NCBI GenBank assembly: GCA_031552355.1
Contig: JAVBMO010000049.1
Coordinates: forward strand, 1-9,472
Direction of reading: 5' to 3'
Length of the DNA stretch: 9,472 bases
From: JAVBMO01 sp031552355
GTDB lineage: Bacteria > Bacteroidota > Bacteroidia > Bacteroidales > P3
This document shows, piece by piece, positions 1 to 7,085 of this stretch. A model generated the notes under the pieces. The model was not told the origin of the DNA. It was given only the letters and a program-made list of their open reading frames with translations, and made no database searches. The position numbers and the translations under genes are program-made. Numbering within the stretch: position 1 is the first letter of the stretch; each line of letters opens with the position of its first letter.

Positions 1-2728
1 GATTACAGGATTGAGCGGACGCGGAAAGTCTTCTTTGGCTTTTGATACGATTTATGCCGAAGGACAACGGCGTTATATGGAAACATTTTCGGCTTATGCG
101 CGCCAGTTCATTGGCGGAATGGAACGCCCCAATGTGGATAAAATTACAGGTTTGAGCCCTGTGATTTCCATAGAACAAAAAACCACCAATAAAAATCCAC
201 GTTCTACGGTGGGAACCATTACCGAAATCTATGATTTTCTTCGACTGCTCTATGCCCGTGCTGCCGATGCGTATTCTTATGTTACAGGCGAAAAAATGGT
301 TCGCTATTCCGAATCACAAATCATTGAATTGATTTTGAATGACTACGAAGGGAAAGAAATTCTTCTGTTGGCGCCAGTTGTAAAGGGACGGAAAGGGCAC
401 TATCGTGAATTGTTTGAACAGATTGCCCGTAATGGTTTTTTGAAAGTCCGCGTTGATGGAGAAATTAAAAATATTGTGGCCGGAATGCAGTTAGACCGCT
501 ACAAAATCCACGATATTGAAATTGTGATAGACCGCCTGCAAATGAAACCTTCTTTTGAACAGCGGCTTAAGCAAAGTGTTCAAACAGCATTTAAACACGG
601 GAAAGGTGTTCTGATGGTTCAGGATTATCCTGAAAATAGAGTCCGCTTTTTTAGTAAATTATTGATGTGTCCTACTTCGGGAATTTCTTACGAAGAACCG
701 GAACCCAACACATTTTCGTTCAATTCGCCTTATGGCGCATGCCCAAGCTGTAATGGTTTGGGAGAAGTTTCCGAAATTGATTTGGAAAAAATTATTCCGG
801 ATAAAACGTTAAGCATAAAACAAGGTGCGATCAAAGCTTTGGGGAAATATAACAAAGATAATTACATCTATAAACAGTTGGAAATCTTAGGCGCGGCTTA
901 TCATTTCAGTTTGGATATGCCTTTGAACGATTTTTCTAAAGAGGCCTTAGATGTGATTTTATACGGTTCAGAGCAGATGTTGGAAAACCAAAGTCGACTG
1001 TCTTCCGATATGACATTTCCCGGCATCATTAATTTTCTTTCGCAATTGAGTGAGGAACAGGATTCTGTAAACAGCATCCAACGTTGGGTAAACAGTTTTA
1101 TGAATTATTTGGAATGCCCCGAATGTAAAGGTGCCCGTTTAAAAAAGGAATCGTTGTACTATCGTCTGGAGGGTAAAAATATAGCCGATTTAGCTTCAAT
1201 GGACTTGAATAGTTTTTACCAATGGTTTCAGCATATCGAAGAAAAAATTGATGACAGGAAAAAGATTATTGCCCACGAAATTATCCGCGAAATTATAACC
1301 CGTACGGAATTTTTGTTGGATGTAGGGATTGGCTACCTGACTTTGAATCGAGGTTCCAGGACGCTTTCCGGCGGCGAATCGCAACGAATTCGTTTGGCGA
1401 CACAGATTGGTTCCAAATTGGTAAATGTTTTATATATTTTAGACGAACCCAGTATTGGACTTCATCAACGCGATAACCATAAGCTGATAAAGGCTTTGCA
1501 GGATTTGCGAGATGTCGGAAATTCTATTATTGTGGTTGAACACGACAAAGATATGATACTTTCCGCCGATTATGTTTTGGATTTTGGGCCCGGTGCTGGA
1601 ATAAACGGAGGAAAATTGGTTGCACAGGGTACGCCCAAAGAAATCAAAAAACAAAATTCAATAACTTGTCAATATTTGAATGAAACAAAAACTATCGAAG
1701 TACCTAAAAGCAGGCGAGAAGGCAATGGGAAATTTTTAAAGTTGACAGGCGCCAAAGGAAATAACTTGAAAAATGTAAATTTGACCATTCCTTTGGGACG
1801 TTTTATTGCCGTAACCGGCGTTTCAGGAAGCGGAAAATCCAGCCTGATAAACGAGACCTTACATCCTATTCTGAGTAAGCACTTTTACAGGGCTTTGAAG
1901 CAACCGTTGCCTTATGGCAATATCGAAGGAATTGAAAATATAGACAAAGTTATAGAAATAGACCAATCGCCCATTGGACGGACGCCGCGTTCAAATCCTG
2001 CGACTTATGTAGGTGTTTTTGATGACATTCGTAAACTTTTTGTCAATCTTCCGAATGCCAAAATACGGGGTTACAAACCGGGAAGATTTTCGTTTAATGT
2101 AAAAGGTGGACGTTGCGAAGCATGTTCCGGCGCGGGGTTGCGTACTATTGAAATGAATTTTCTTCCCAATGTTTATATCCCTTGCGAAATTTGCAATGGG
2201 AAACGTTATAATCGTGAAACTTTGGAAATCAGATACAAAGGAAAATCCATCAGCGATGTTTTGGATATGAATATTGACGAAGCAGTTACCTTTTTTGAAA
2301 ATATTCCATCTATTTTGCAAAAAATCAAAACTTTACAGGATGTAGGTTTGGGTTATATCACTTTAGGACAACAATCTACAACCCTTTCCGGTGGTGAAGC
2401 GCAACGAGTAAAATTGGCTGCTGAACTTTCAAAAAGAGACACAGGACAAACTCTTTATATTTTGGACGAACCCACAACAGGCCTTCATTTTGAAGATGTA
2501 AGGGTGCTTTTGGAAGTTTTACAAAAATTGGTTGAAAAAGGCAATACGGTTTTGGTTATTGAACACAATTTGGATGTGGTAAAAGTTGCCGATTATATTA
2601 TTGACATTGGCCCCGAAGCTGGTGCAGAAGGGGGAACAATTGTGTGTGAAGGAACACCGGAACAGGTCATAAAAAACAAAAAAAGTATTACGGCAGAGTA
2701 TTTGAAAATAGAAATGAAACACTCGTAA
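1..2728 (+). CDS. uvrA: UvrA, excinuclease ABC subunit A (5' end outside window)
   Basis: UvrA is the damage-recognition ATPase of nucleotide excision repair. As a dimer it scans DNA with UvrB in the cytoplasm and loads UvrB at lesions. The reading frame is open from base 2 (Ile-Thr-Gly-Leu-Ser-Gly), so about 30-35 N-terminal residues are missing only because the window starts inside the gene. Both ABC modules are visible: Walker A I (bases 8-31), the QRRYMETFSAYARQF segment, zinc-module cysteines near 668-751, signature LSGGESQ (about 1364) and Walker B ILDEPS (about 1438). These are followed by Walker A II GVSGSGKSS (about 1817), a complete C4 zinc finger CEAC...CEIC (2113-2195), signature LSGGEAQR (about 2383) and Walker B ILDEPTTGLH (about 2458). 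The visible ~905 residues fit the usual ~940. Two oddities: Walker A I reads GLSGRGKSS instead of GLSGSGKSS, and the first zinc module has Ser in place of its second Cys. Sequence style (METFSAYARQF, VDKITGLSPVISIEQKTT) is that of Bacteroidota UvrA. No clear terminator follows it. Confidence 0.97.
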   Translation, partial: ITGLSGRGKSSLAFDTIYAEGQRRYMETFSAYARQFIGGMERPNVDKITGLSPVISIEQKTTNKNPRSTVGTITEIYDFLRLLYARAADAYSYVTGEKMVRYSESQIIELILNDYEGKEILLLAPVVKGRKGHYRELFEQIARNGFLKVRVDGEIKNIVAGMQLDRYKIHDIEIVIDRLQMKPSFEQRLKQSVQTAFKHGKGVLMVQDYPENRVRFFSKLLMCPTSGISYEEPEPNTFSFNSPYGACPSCNGLGEVSEIDLEKIIPDKTLSIKQGAIKALGKYNKDNYIYKQLEILGAAYHFSLDMPLNDFSKEALDVILYGSEQMLENQSRLSSDMTFPGIINFLSQLSEEQDSVNSIQRWVNSFMNYLECPECKGARLKKESLYYRLEGKNIADLASMDLNSFYQWFQHIEEKIDDRKKIIAHEIIREIITRTEFLLDVGIGYLTLNRGSRTLSGGESQRIRLATQIGSKLVNVLYILDEPSIGLHQRDNHKLIKALQDLRDVGNSIIVVEHDKDMILSADYVLDFGPGAGINGGKLVAQGTPKEIKKQNSITCQYLNETKTIEVPKSRREGNGKFLKLTGAKGNNLKNVNLTIPLGRFIAVTGVSGSGKSSLINETLHPILSKHFYRALKQPLPYGNIEGIENIDKVIEIDQSPIGRTPRSNPATYVGVFDDIRKLFVNLPNAKIRGYKPGRFSFNVKGGRCEACSGAGLRTIEMNFLPNVYIPCEICNGKRYNRETLEIRYKGKSISDVLDMNIDEAVTFFENIPSILQKIKTLQDVGLGYITLGQQSTTLSGGEAQRVKLAAELSKRDTGQTLYILDEPTTGLHFEDVRVLLEVLQKLVEKGNTVLVIEHNLDVVKVADYIIDIGPEAGAEGGTIVCEGTPEQVIKNKKSITAEYLKIEMKHS

Positions 2729-2769
2729 TTAATAGGTTAGAATAAATTTATTAAAATCCTGTAGTTTTG

Positions 2770-2801
2770 TTTGGTTTAGATTAAGGAATTTGTTAATTTT
2801 G
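2770..2801 (+). promoter_or_regulatory. Bacteroidota-type promoter of the tRNA-Met gene
   Basis: A -33 box TTTG (2770-2773) is separated by 20 bp from a perfect -7 box TAATTTTG (2794-2801, consensus TAnnTTTG). This matches the promoter pattern of the primary sigma factor of Bacteroides and its relatives. Transcription would begin around 2807, a few bases before the mature 5' end of the tRNA at 2814, leaving a very short leader. An alternative -33 TTTG lies at 2766-2769 (24 bp spacing, less good). The call rests on the match to the consensus and on its position. Confidence 0.85.
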
Positions 2802-2813
2802 CAAACTCATTAT

Positions 2814-2887
2814 GGCGAGGTAGCTCAGTTGGTTAGAGCGTCGGATTCATAACCCGGAGGTCACGGGTTCAACTCCCGTCCTCGCTA
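2814..2887 (+). tRNA. tRNA-Met (anticodon CAU, elongator type)
   Basis: The 74-nt sequence folds into a cloverleaf. The acceptor stem is 2814-2820 with 2880-2886, the D arm GCTC/GAGC (2823-2826, 2836-2839), the anticodon stem 2841-2845 with 2853-2857 and its loop TTCATAA (2846-2852, anticodon CAT at 2848-2850). The variable loop is AGGTC and the T arm ACGGG/CCCGT carries a standard TTCAACT loop. The discriminator is A2887 and CCA is not encoded. D-stem pair 11-24 is C-G, which is elongator-like; bacterial initiators have purine 11 and pyrimidine 24. The first acceptor pair is G-U, and the last anticodon-stem pair (31-39) is an A-C mismatch. A CAU anticodon could also belong to the lysidine-modified tRNA-Ile2, but I prefer Met because the sequence resembles Bacteroidota elongator tRNA-Met genes as I remember them. 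Confidence 0.93.
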
Positions 2888-2895
2888 CAAAACAC

Positions 2896-2924
2896 AAAGC
2901 ATCTGTTCTGCAGATGCTTTTTTT
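2896..2924 (+). terminator. Rho-independent terminator after the tRNA
   Basis: A perfect 10-bp stem AAAGCATCTG / CAGATGCTTT (2896-2905 and 2911-2920) with the 5-nt loop TTCTG runs into a seven-base T tract (2918-2924). It lies 8 nt past the tRNA 3' end, so the tRNA forms a single-gene transcription unit and the MATE gene downstream must have its own start or depend on read-through. Confidence 0.92.
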
Positions 2925-2957
2925 GTAAATACTACTTATCCAGCTAAACTCTTTCAA

Positions 2958-4328
2958 ATGTCCTCAACTGTTCGCAATCTAACCAGTGGAAATATTTTCA
3001 AACAATTGATGAACTTGGCTTTTCCGATTATGGCAACCAATTTCATGCAAATGGCTCACAGCCTTTTAAATATGGCTTGGTTAGGCCGTTTAAACAGCGA
3101 ATCTGTGGCTGCTGTTGGTGCTGTAGGAATTTTATTGTGGATGGTTAGTTCGGTTGCTGTCTTAACTAAAATAGCTGCGGAAATCAGTATAGCTCAATCC
3201 GTCGGATTGAAGAAACTAAAGCAAGCCGGTGTTTATGCTTCGCATGTAACTACATTGATTTTTCTTATCGGAATTGCGGTAGGTTTACTGTTGTTTTTCG
3301 GAAATGAATTTATTATTTCATTTTTTAATTTACAGTCCTTGATTTCCGAAATGGCAGAAGATTATCTGAGAACAATTTCTCTTGCATTACCTTTTTATTT
3401 GGCGGCTTTCACATTTTCAGGAATTTATAATGGAATTGGGCGAAGTAAAGTGCCTTTTTACATAATGGGAATAGGTTTGGTTTGTAATATGTTGTTGGAC
3501 CCTTTGCTTATTTTCGGTTTCGGAAGTTTTGAAGGCTTAGGTATTCAAGGGGCTGCCATTGCCACTTGTATAGCGCAGATGATTGCCTTTTTCTGCTTTT
3601 TATGGAAAATGCGTTATTCCGATCAATTATTAGGTAAGTTCCATTGGTTTATCCGACTAAGAAAAACATATACCATTCAATTGGTTAAGTTGGGAATCCC
3701 CGTGGCTGCTATGAATCTTTTGTTTGCGTGCATTAACCTTTATATGGCAAGAGTTTCTGCACAGTATGCCGGCCATATAGGGCTTATGAGTCAAACCACG
3801 GGTGGACAAATAGAGGCCATTACGTGGAATACTTGCATTGGTTTTTCAACAGCTTTAGGAGCTTTTGTGGCTCAAAATTTTGCAGCCAAACAAATTTATA
3901 GAATACAGAAAGCATATCGCTACACTTTAACGATGATGCTTTCTTTGGGTATTTTTATCAGTTTGGGATTCTTTTTCTTTGGTGAAAATATATTTGGTTT
4001 GCTGGTTCCCGAAAAAGAAGCCATGATTTCCGGCGGGCATTATTTGACTATTATGGCTTACTCTCAAATTTTTATGATGTTGGAGTTGATTACACAAGGA
4101 ATGTTCAATGGTTTGGGAAAAACAGTTCCGCCTGCAATAACCAGTATTTTAGGAAATTTGCTCAGAATCCCATTAGCAATTTATTTAGCTTCTTATTTTG
4201 GCGTATCCGGCGTTTGGTGGGCAATTACTATATCGTCCATTTTTAAAGGGAGCATTTTGCCGGTGTGGTTATCAATCAAAATGCCCAAATGGGTTAAAGT
4301 AAAACCTACGATTCCTTACGTGAAATAA
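2958..4328 (+). CDS. MATE family multidrug efflux transporter
   Basis: An inner-membrane protein of 456 residues, the usual length for MATE transporters. The family exports cationic drugs and metabolites in exchange for H+ or Na+. About 12 hydrophobic segments are visible, arranged as two homologous six-helix lobes. The lobe marks are the TM1 start NLAFPIMATNFMQMAHSLL (19-37) followed by WLGRLNSESVAAVG (41-54), the N-lobe block GIYNGIGRSKVPFYIM...NMLLDPLLIFG (155-187), and the matching C-lobe block GMFNGLGKTVPPAITSILGNLLRIPLAIY. The residue at the site of the conserved TM1 Asp (NorM D36, PfMATE D41) is Asn38, so coupling may differ from the well-studied members. The ATG at 2958 sits just before the typical short polar N-terminus; no Shine-Dalgarno is visible. 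I found no convincing promoter in the 33 bases between the tRNA terminator and the start. Substrate cannot be told from sequence. Confidence 0.93.
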   Translation: MSSTVRNLTSGNIFKQLMNLAFPIMATNFMQMAHSLLNMAWLGRLNSESVAAVGAVGILLWMVSSVAVLTKIAAEISIAQSVGLKKLKQAGVYASHVTTLIFLIGIAVGLLLFFGNEFIISFFNLQSLISEMAEDYLRTISLALPFYLAAFTFSGIYNGIGRSKVPFYIMGIGLVCNMLLDPLLIFGFGSFEGLGIQGAAIATCIAQMIAFFCFLWKMRYSDQLLGKFHWFIRLRKTYTIQLVKLGIPVAAMNLLFACINLYMARVSAQYAGHIGLMSQTTGGQIEAITWNTCIGFSTALGAFVAQNFAAKQIYRIQKAYRYTLTMMLSLGIFISLGFFFFGENIFGLLVPEKEAMISGGHYLTIMAYSQIFMMLELITQGMFNGLGKTVPPAITSILGNLLRIPLAIYLASYFGVSGVWWAITISSIFKGSILPVWLSIKMPKWVKVKPTIPYVK

Positions 4329-4334
4329 AGATTT

Positions 4335-4367
4335 CTTGTGATTTCTATGATTTTATAAGTAAATTTG
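4335..4367 (+). promoter_or_regulatory. Bacteroidota-type promoter of the GT2 gene
   Basis: A perfect -7 box TAAATTTG lies at 4360-4367, with a weak -33 box CTTG (4335-4338) 21 bp upstream. Transcription would begin near 4373, giving a leader of about 20 nt before ATG 4392. The site matters for start choice: an in-frame TTG at 4365 lies inside the -7 box and so cannot be translated from this promoter. Confidence 0.65.
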
Positions 4368-4391
4368 CATATCATTTTAAACATCAGAAAA

Positions 4392-5375
4392 ATGCCTTAT
4401 TTTTCAATCATAATCCCAGTTTACAATCGCCCTGATGAGGTCGAGGAACTTTTGGAAAGTTTAGAAGAGCAAACCTGTAAAGATTTTGAAGTCGTATTGG
4501 TTGAAGATGGCTCAAAAATTCCTTGTGCTCATATTGTCGAAAAATATGCGGATAAGTTAGATATTAATTATTTGACAAAAGTAAATACAGGGCGAAGCGA
4601 TACAAGGAATGTTGGCATGACGAATGCCAAAGGTGATTACTTCATATTTTTCGACTCGGATTGTGTAATTCCTTCTCAATATTTCGAAACTTTAAAAACA
4701 AAATTAGCAGAAAATTATACCGACTGTTATGGTGGCCCGGATAGGGAGCATGAGTCATTTTCTAATATGCAAAAGGCAATAAATTACGCGATGACTTCAT
4801 TTTGGACTACAGGTGGAATTCGTGGGGGAAAAGTCCAAATGGAAAAATTTAAGCCAAGGACTTTCAATATGGGATTTTCTAGGGAGGTTTATGATAAGGT
4901 AGGTGGTTTTAAAGACATGTTTGGAGAAGATATTGATTTAAGTATCAGGATAGAACAAGCAGGTTTTCAGACCAAACTTTTTACAGATACTTATGTGTAT
5001 CATAAAAGGCGTGTTGATTTAAAAAAGTTTTATAAACAAGTAAATATTTTTGGAAAAGCGCGAGTTAATTTATACATTTTATACCCCAATTCGTTGAAAT
5101 TAGTACACACTTTACCAGCATTATTTGTTTTGGGAAGTATTATAGGTATTTTAATCTGCCCTTATTTGTCTTCATTTTTAGTATTGTATGCTTTGTTACT
5201 ATTTTTTGATTCTCTTGTGAAAAATAATAACTTTAAAATAGCAGCTTTGTCTATTGTAGCAGGATTTATTCAAATTTATGGTTATGGATTTGGATTTATC
5301 AGTTCTTTTTTCAAAAAAGTAATATTGAAAAAAGGATTGGAAGATGTTGAAACATTAAAAAAAGTTTATAAATAA
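4392..5375 (+). CDS. Family 2 glycosyltransferase with C-terminal membrane anchor
   Basis: A 327-residue GT-A-fold glycosyltransferase that would transfer a sugar from a nucleotide-sugar onto a lipid- or glycan-linked acceptor at the inner face of the cytoplasmic membrane. The N-terminus FSIIIPVYNRPDEVEELLESL (4-24) is the classic GT2 opening. VEDGS (37-41) follows, then the metal-binding DSD (88-90), the GGxRGG stretch (141-146), the catalytic-type acidic motif GEDIDLSIR (178-186) and the HKRR...FGKAR segment (204-224). The C-terminus holds two to three hydrophobic stretches (about 239-273 and 283-305) and ends in a basic tail. I chose ATG 4392 over TTG 4365 because the domain starts directly at residue 2 and because the promoter -7 box covers the TTG. 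The next gene starts 13 bases after the stop, so the two are probably co-transcribed. The gene is AT-rich compared with uvrA. Donor and acceptor cannot be predicted. Confidence 0.9.
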   Translation: MPYFSIIIPVYNRPDEVEELLESLEEQTCKDFEVVLVEDGSKIPCAHIVEKYADKLDINYLTKVNTGRSDTRNVGMTNAKGDYFIFFDSDCVIPSQYFETLKTKLAENYTDCYGGPDREHESFSNMQKAINYAMTSFWTTGGIRGGKVQMEKFKPRTFNMGFSREVYDKVGGFKDMFGEDIDLSIRIEQAGFQTKLFTDTYVYHKRRVDLKKFYKQVNIFGKARVNLYILYPNSLKLVHTLPALFVLGSIIGILICPYLSSFLVLYALLLFFDSLVKNNNFKIAALSIVAGFIQIYGYGFGFISSFFKKVILKKGLEDVETLKKVYK

Positions 5376-5388
5376 AAGCTAATACAGT

Positions 5389-5775
5389 ATGGATTTTAGT
5401 TCAAAAATAGGATTTGAAAGCACCACAGAAATGGTGGTGACGGAAAAAGATACGGCAAAAACCTATGGTTCTGGATTAATTGAAGTTTTTGCCACACCGG
5501 CTATGGTGGCATTTATGGAATACACAGCCCACAGCGGAATTGCAGAATTTTTGCCTGAAGGCCAAACAACAGTCGGAACAGAAATTAATGTAAGACATTT
5601 GAAAGCAACACCCAAAGGAATGAAAGTTCGTTGTACGGCAAAATTAGTGAAGCAAGAGGGTAGGGCTTTTGAATTTTTTATTGAGGCATGGGACGAAAAA
5701 GCCAAAATAGGCGAAGCTACTCATACTCGTTTTTTGATTGATATTCAAAAATTTATGGATAAAATATCACAGTAA
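5389..5775 (+). CDS. FlK-like hotdog-fold acyl-CoA thioesterase
   Basis: A 128-residue cytoplasmic protein with the hotdog-fold layout of the fluoroacetyl-CoA thioesterase (FlK) family, which hydrolyses acyl-CoA thioesters. The family's catalytic residues are all present: Thr36 in FATPAM, Glu44 in MEYTA and His70 in INVRHLKATP. They fall at a constant offset of six from FlK Thr42, Glu50 and His76. Gly63 in the TTVGT stretch likewise matches FlK Gly69. The position of the FlK lid residue Phe36, linked to fluoroacetyl-CoA selectivity, appears to be Leu30 here, so I infer an ordinary short-chain or housekeeping acyl-CoA substrate rather than fluoroacetate resistance. It sits 13 bases after the GT2 gene with no promoter between them, which suggests a shared transcript, although the functions have no obvious link. 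FlK numbering is from memory. Confidence 0.85.
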   Translation: MDFSSKIGFESTTEMVVTEKDTAKTYGSGLIEVFATPAMVAFMEYTAHSGIAEFLPEGQTTVGTEINVRHLKATPKGMKVRCTAKLVKQEGRAFEFFIEAWDEKAKIGEATHTRFLIDIQKFMDKISQ

Positions 5776-5825
5776 ATTATAATCTATTCCAATAGTTTAT
5801 TAGATTTTATATAAACAAAAATTAC

Positions 5826-7022
5826 ATGCAAAAAGAAAGTGGCAATTTAGGTCAAGAATTCAAATTTATAGCAAAAACAGTTTTCGGGCTTGAGGAAGTC
5901 TTGGCGGAAGAACTACGCCAGTTAGGAGCGCAGGATATTGAAATTTTGCAACGTGCGGTTGCTTTTAAAGGAACCATGGAAGTGCTTTACAAAGCAAATT
6001 ATTGTTGCCGCACGGCATTAAGCATTTTGAAACCTTTTGCAGAATTTGAAGCCAGCAGCGAAAAGGAACTTTACGACCAAGTGTATGCCATAAAATGGGA
6101 ACATTGGATTGATGTGGATAGTAAAATATTTTTGGAAAGTACTTTAAACAGCCAGTATTTTACCCATTCGCTTTACATTGCCCAAAAAACGAAAGATGCC
6201 ATTGTGGATAGATTTCGGAAAATGTTCAGCAAACGGCCTTCTGTAGATATGGAAAATCCTGATTTCAGAATCAATATTCATATTTTTGACAACAGGGTTA
6301 CGCTCTCCATGAATAGTTCCGGCGAATCTTTACATAAACGCGGATATCGTAAACAAGTCAATTTGGCACCGATTAATGAAGTATTGGCAGCCGGTTTGAT
6401 AAAATTAAGCGGTTGGCAGTGCGACTGTCATTTTTTCGATCCCATGTGCGGTTCCGGTACTTTGTTGATAGAAGCAGCTATGTTGGCCAATAATATTCCG
6501 GCTCAATATTACCGCAACAATTTTGGATTCAAGAAATGGCGAGAGTTCAATATGGCTGAATGGAAACGGGTGAAAGAAGAGGCAGATAAAAAAATTATGG
6601 AAACAGAATTTGATTATCAGATTTGGGGTTCCGATATCAACAAACGAAGTTTGGAAGTAGCTCAGGAAAACCTTGTGTATGCGAAATTACATAAAGATAT
6701 TGAACTGTTTCATAATCCGATTGACAAACAAGTTCCTCCGGAAGGTAACTGTATGATTATTACCAATCCGCCTTATGGTGAAAGAATCAGCGTAAAAGAT
6801 ATAGATGAACTTTACGAAACCATTGGCAATACTTTCAAAAATCTTTATGGGGCAGGGAAAACGGCATGGCTTATAACTTCCGACTTCGCAGCCATGAAAC
6901 ATATAGGTTTGCGCCCTTCAAGAAAAATTGCACTTTATAATGGATCTTTGGAATGCCGCTTTTTGAAATTCGAAATTTACGAAGGCAGCAAAAAGGGGAA
7001 GTATCAAATAGAAAAGCAGTAA
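5826..7022 (+). CDS. THUMP-domain class I SAM-dependent RNA methyltransferase (RlmL/YcbY type)
   Basis: A 398-residue cytoplasmic protein related to the N-terminal half of E. coli RlmL (YcbY), which makes N2-methylguanosine at 23S rRNA position 2445. Residues ~11-165 form the ferredoxin-like plus THUMP RNA-binding region, starting FIAKTVFGLEEVLAEELRQLG and ending FDNRVTLSMNSSGESLHKRGYR. Residues ~175-385 form the UPF0020 Rossmann methyltransferase: SAM-binding motif FDPMCGSGTLLIEAA (203-217), acidic motif II GSDINKRS (268-275), and the catalytic motif ITNPPYGERI (312-321), typical of amino-group (N2-guanine) methylation. The basic C-terminal tail GSKKGKYQIEKQ follows. It is a stand-alone enzyme without the RlmK half, as is usual outside Gammaproteobacteria. 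Such proteins are often annotated as N6-adenine-specific DNA methylases, which the THUMP domain argues against. The leader (5776-5825) is AT-rich with only a partial -7-like TAGATTTT at 5801. Confidence 0.92.
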   Translation: MQKESGNLGQEFKFIAKTVFGLEEVLAEELRQLGAQDIEILQRAVAFKGTMEVLYKANYCCRTALSILKPFAEFEASSEKELYDQVYAIKWEHWIDVDSKIFLESTLNSQYFTHSLYIAQKTKDAIVDRFRKMFSKRPSVDMENPDFRINIHIFDNRVTLSMNSSGESLHKRGYRKQVNLAPINEVLAAGLIKLSGWQCDCHFFDPMCGSGTLLIEAAMLANNIPAQYYRNNFGFKKWREFNMAEWKRVKEEADKKIMETEFDYQIWGSDINKRSLEVAQENLVYAKLHKDIELFHNPIDKQVPPEGNCMIITNPPYGERISVKDIDELYETIGNTFKNLYGAGKTAWLITSDFAAMKHIGLRPSRKIALYNGSLECRFLKFEIYEGSKKGKYQIEKQ

Positions 7023-7040
7023 TGGCTAATTAGTTTGATA

Positions 7041-7072
7041 TTTGTAATCAATTTTGATTCACAATAAATTTA
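7041..7072 (+). promoter_or_regulatory. Bacteroidota-type promoter with internal palindrome
   Basis: A -33 box TTTG (7041-7044) is followed after 20 bp by TAAATTTA (7065-7072), which matches TAnnTTTG except for its last base. Transcription would begin near 7079, seven bases before ATG 7086. The spacer holds a perfect inverted repeat AATCAA-TT-TTGATT (7046-7059), placed where an operator would block RNA polymerase. Whether it is used is not known. Confidence 0.6.
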
Positions 7073-7085
7073 CATCGTAGCTAAA

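Noticed and set aside
1196..2722. Several open frames of 60-110 codons on the minus strand inside uvrA
   Set aside because: They lie opposite a strongly conserved coding frame, show no recognisable domains, and have no promoter or start context.
2741..2752. Small AT palindrome after uvrA as a terminator
   Set aside because: It is AT-only and short, with no stable stem and no T tract after it.
2922..2952. Possible promoter for the MATE gene (TTTG at 2922, TAAACTCT at 2945)
   Set aside because: The -7 match keeps only three of the six fixed bases, the -33 box is part of the terminator T tract, and the predicted start would fall at the ATG itself.
5463..5705. Minus-strand frame of 80 codons inside the thioesterase gene
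   Set aside because: It is an antisense shadow of a gene with all family motifs and has no recognisable features of its own.
5781..5806. Inverted repeat AATCTA/TAGATT before the RNA methyltransferase gene
   Set aside because: It has only six AT-rich pairs with a 14-base loop and no T tract, and is expected by chance in such AT-rich DNA.
5826..7022. Annotation as an N6-adenine DNA methyltransferase of a restriction system
   Set aside because: The NPPY motif alone invites this, but the N-terminal THUMP region and the overall RlmL-like layout point to rRNA methylation, and no restriction or specificity gene is nearby.
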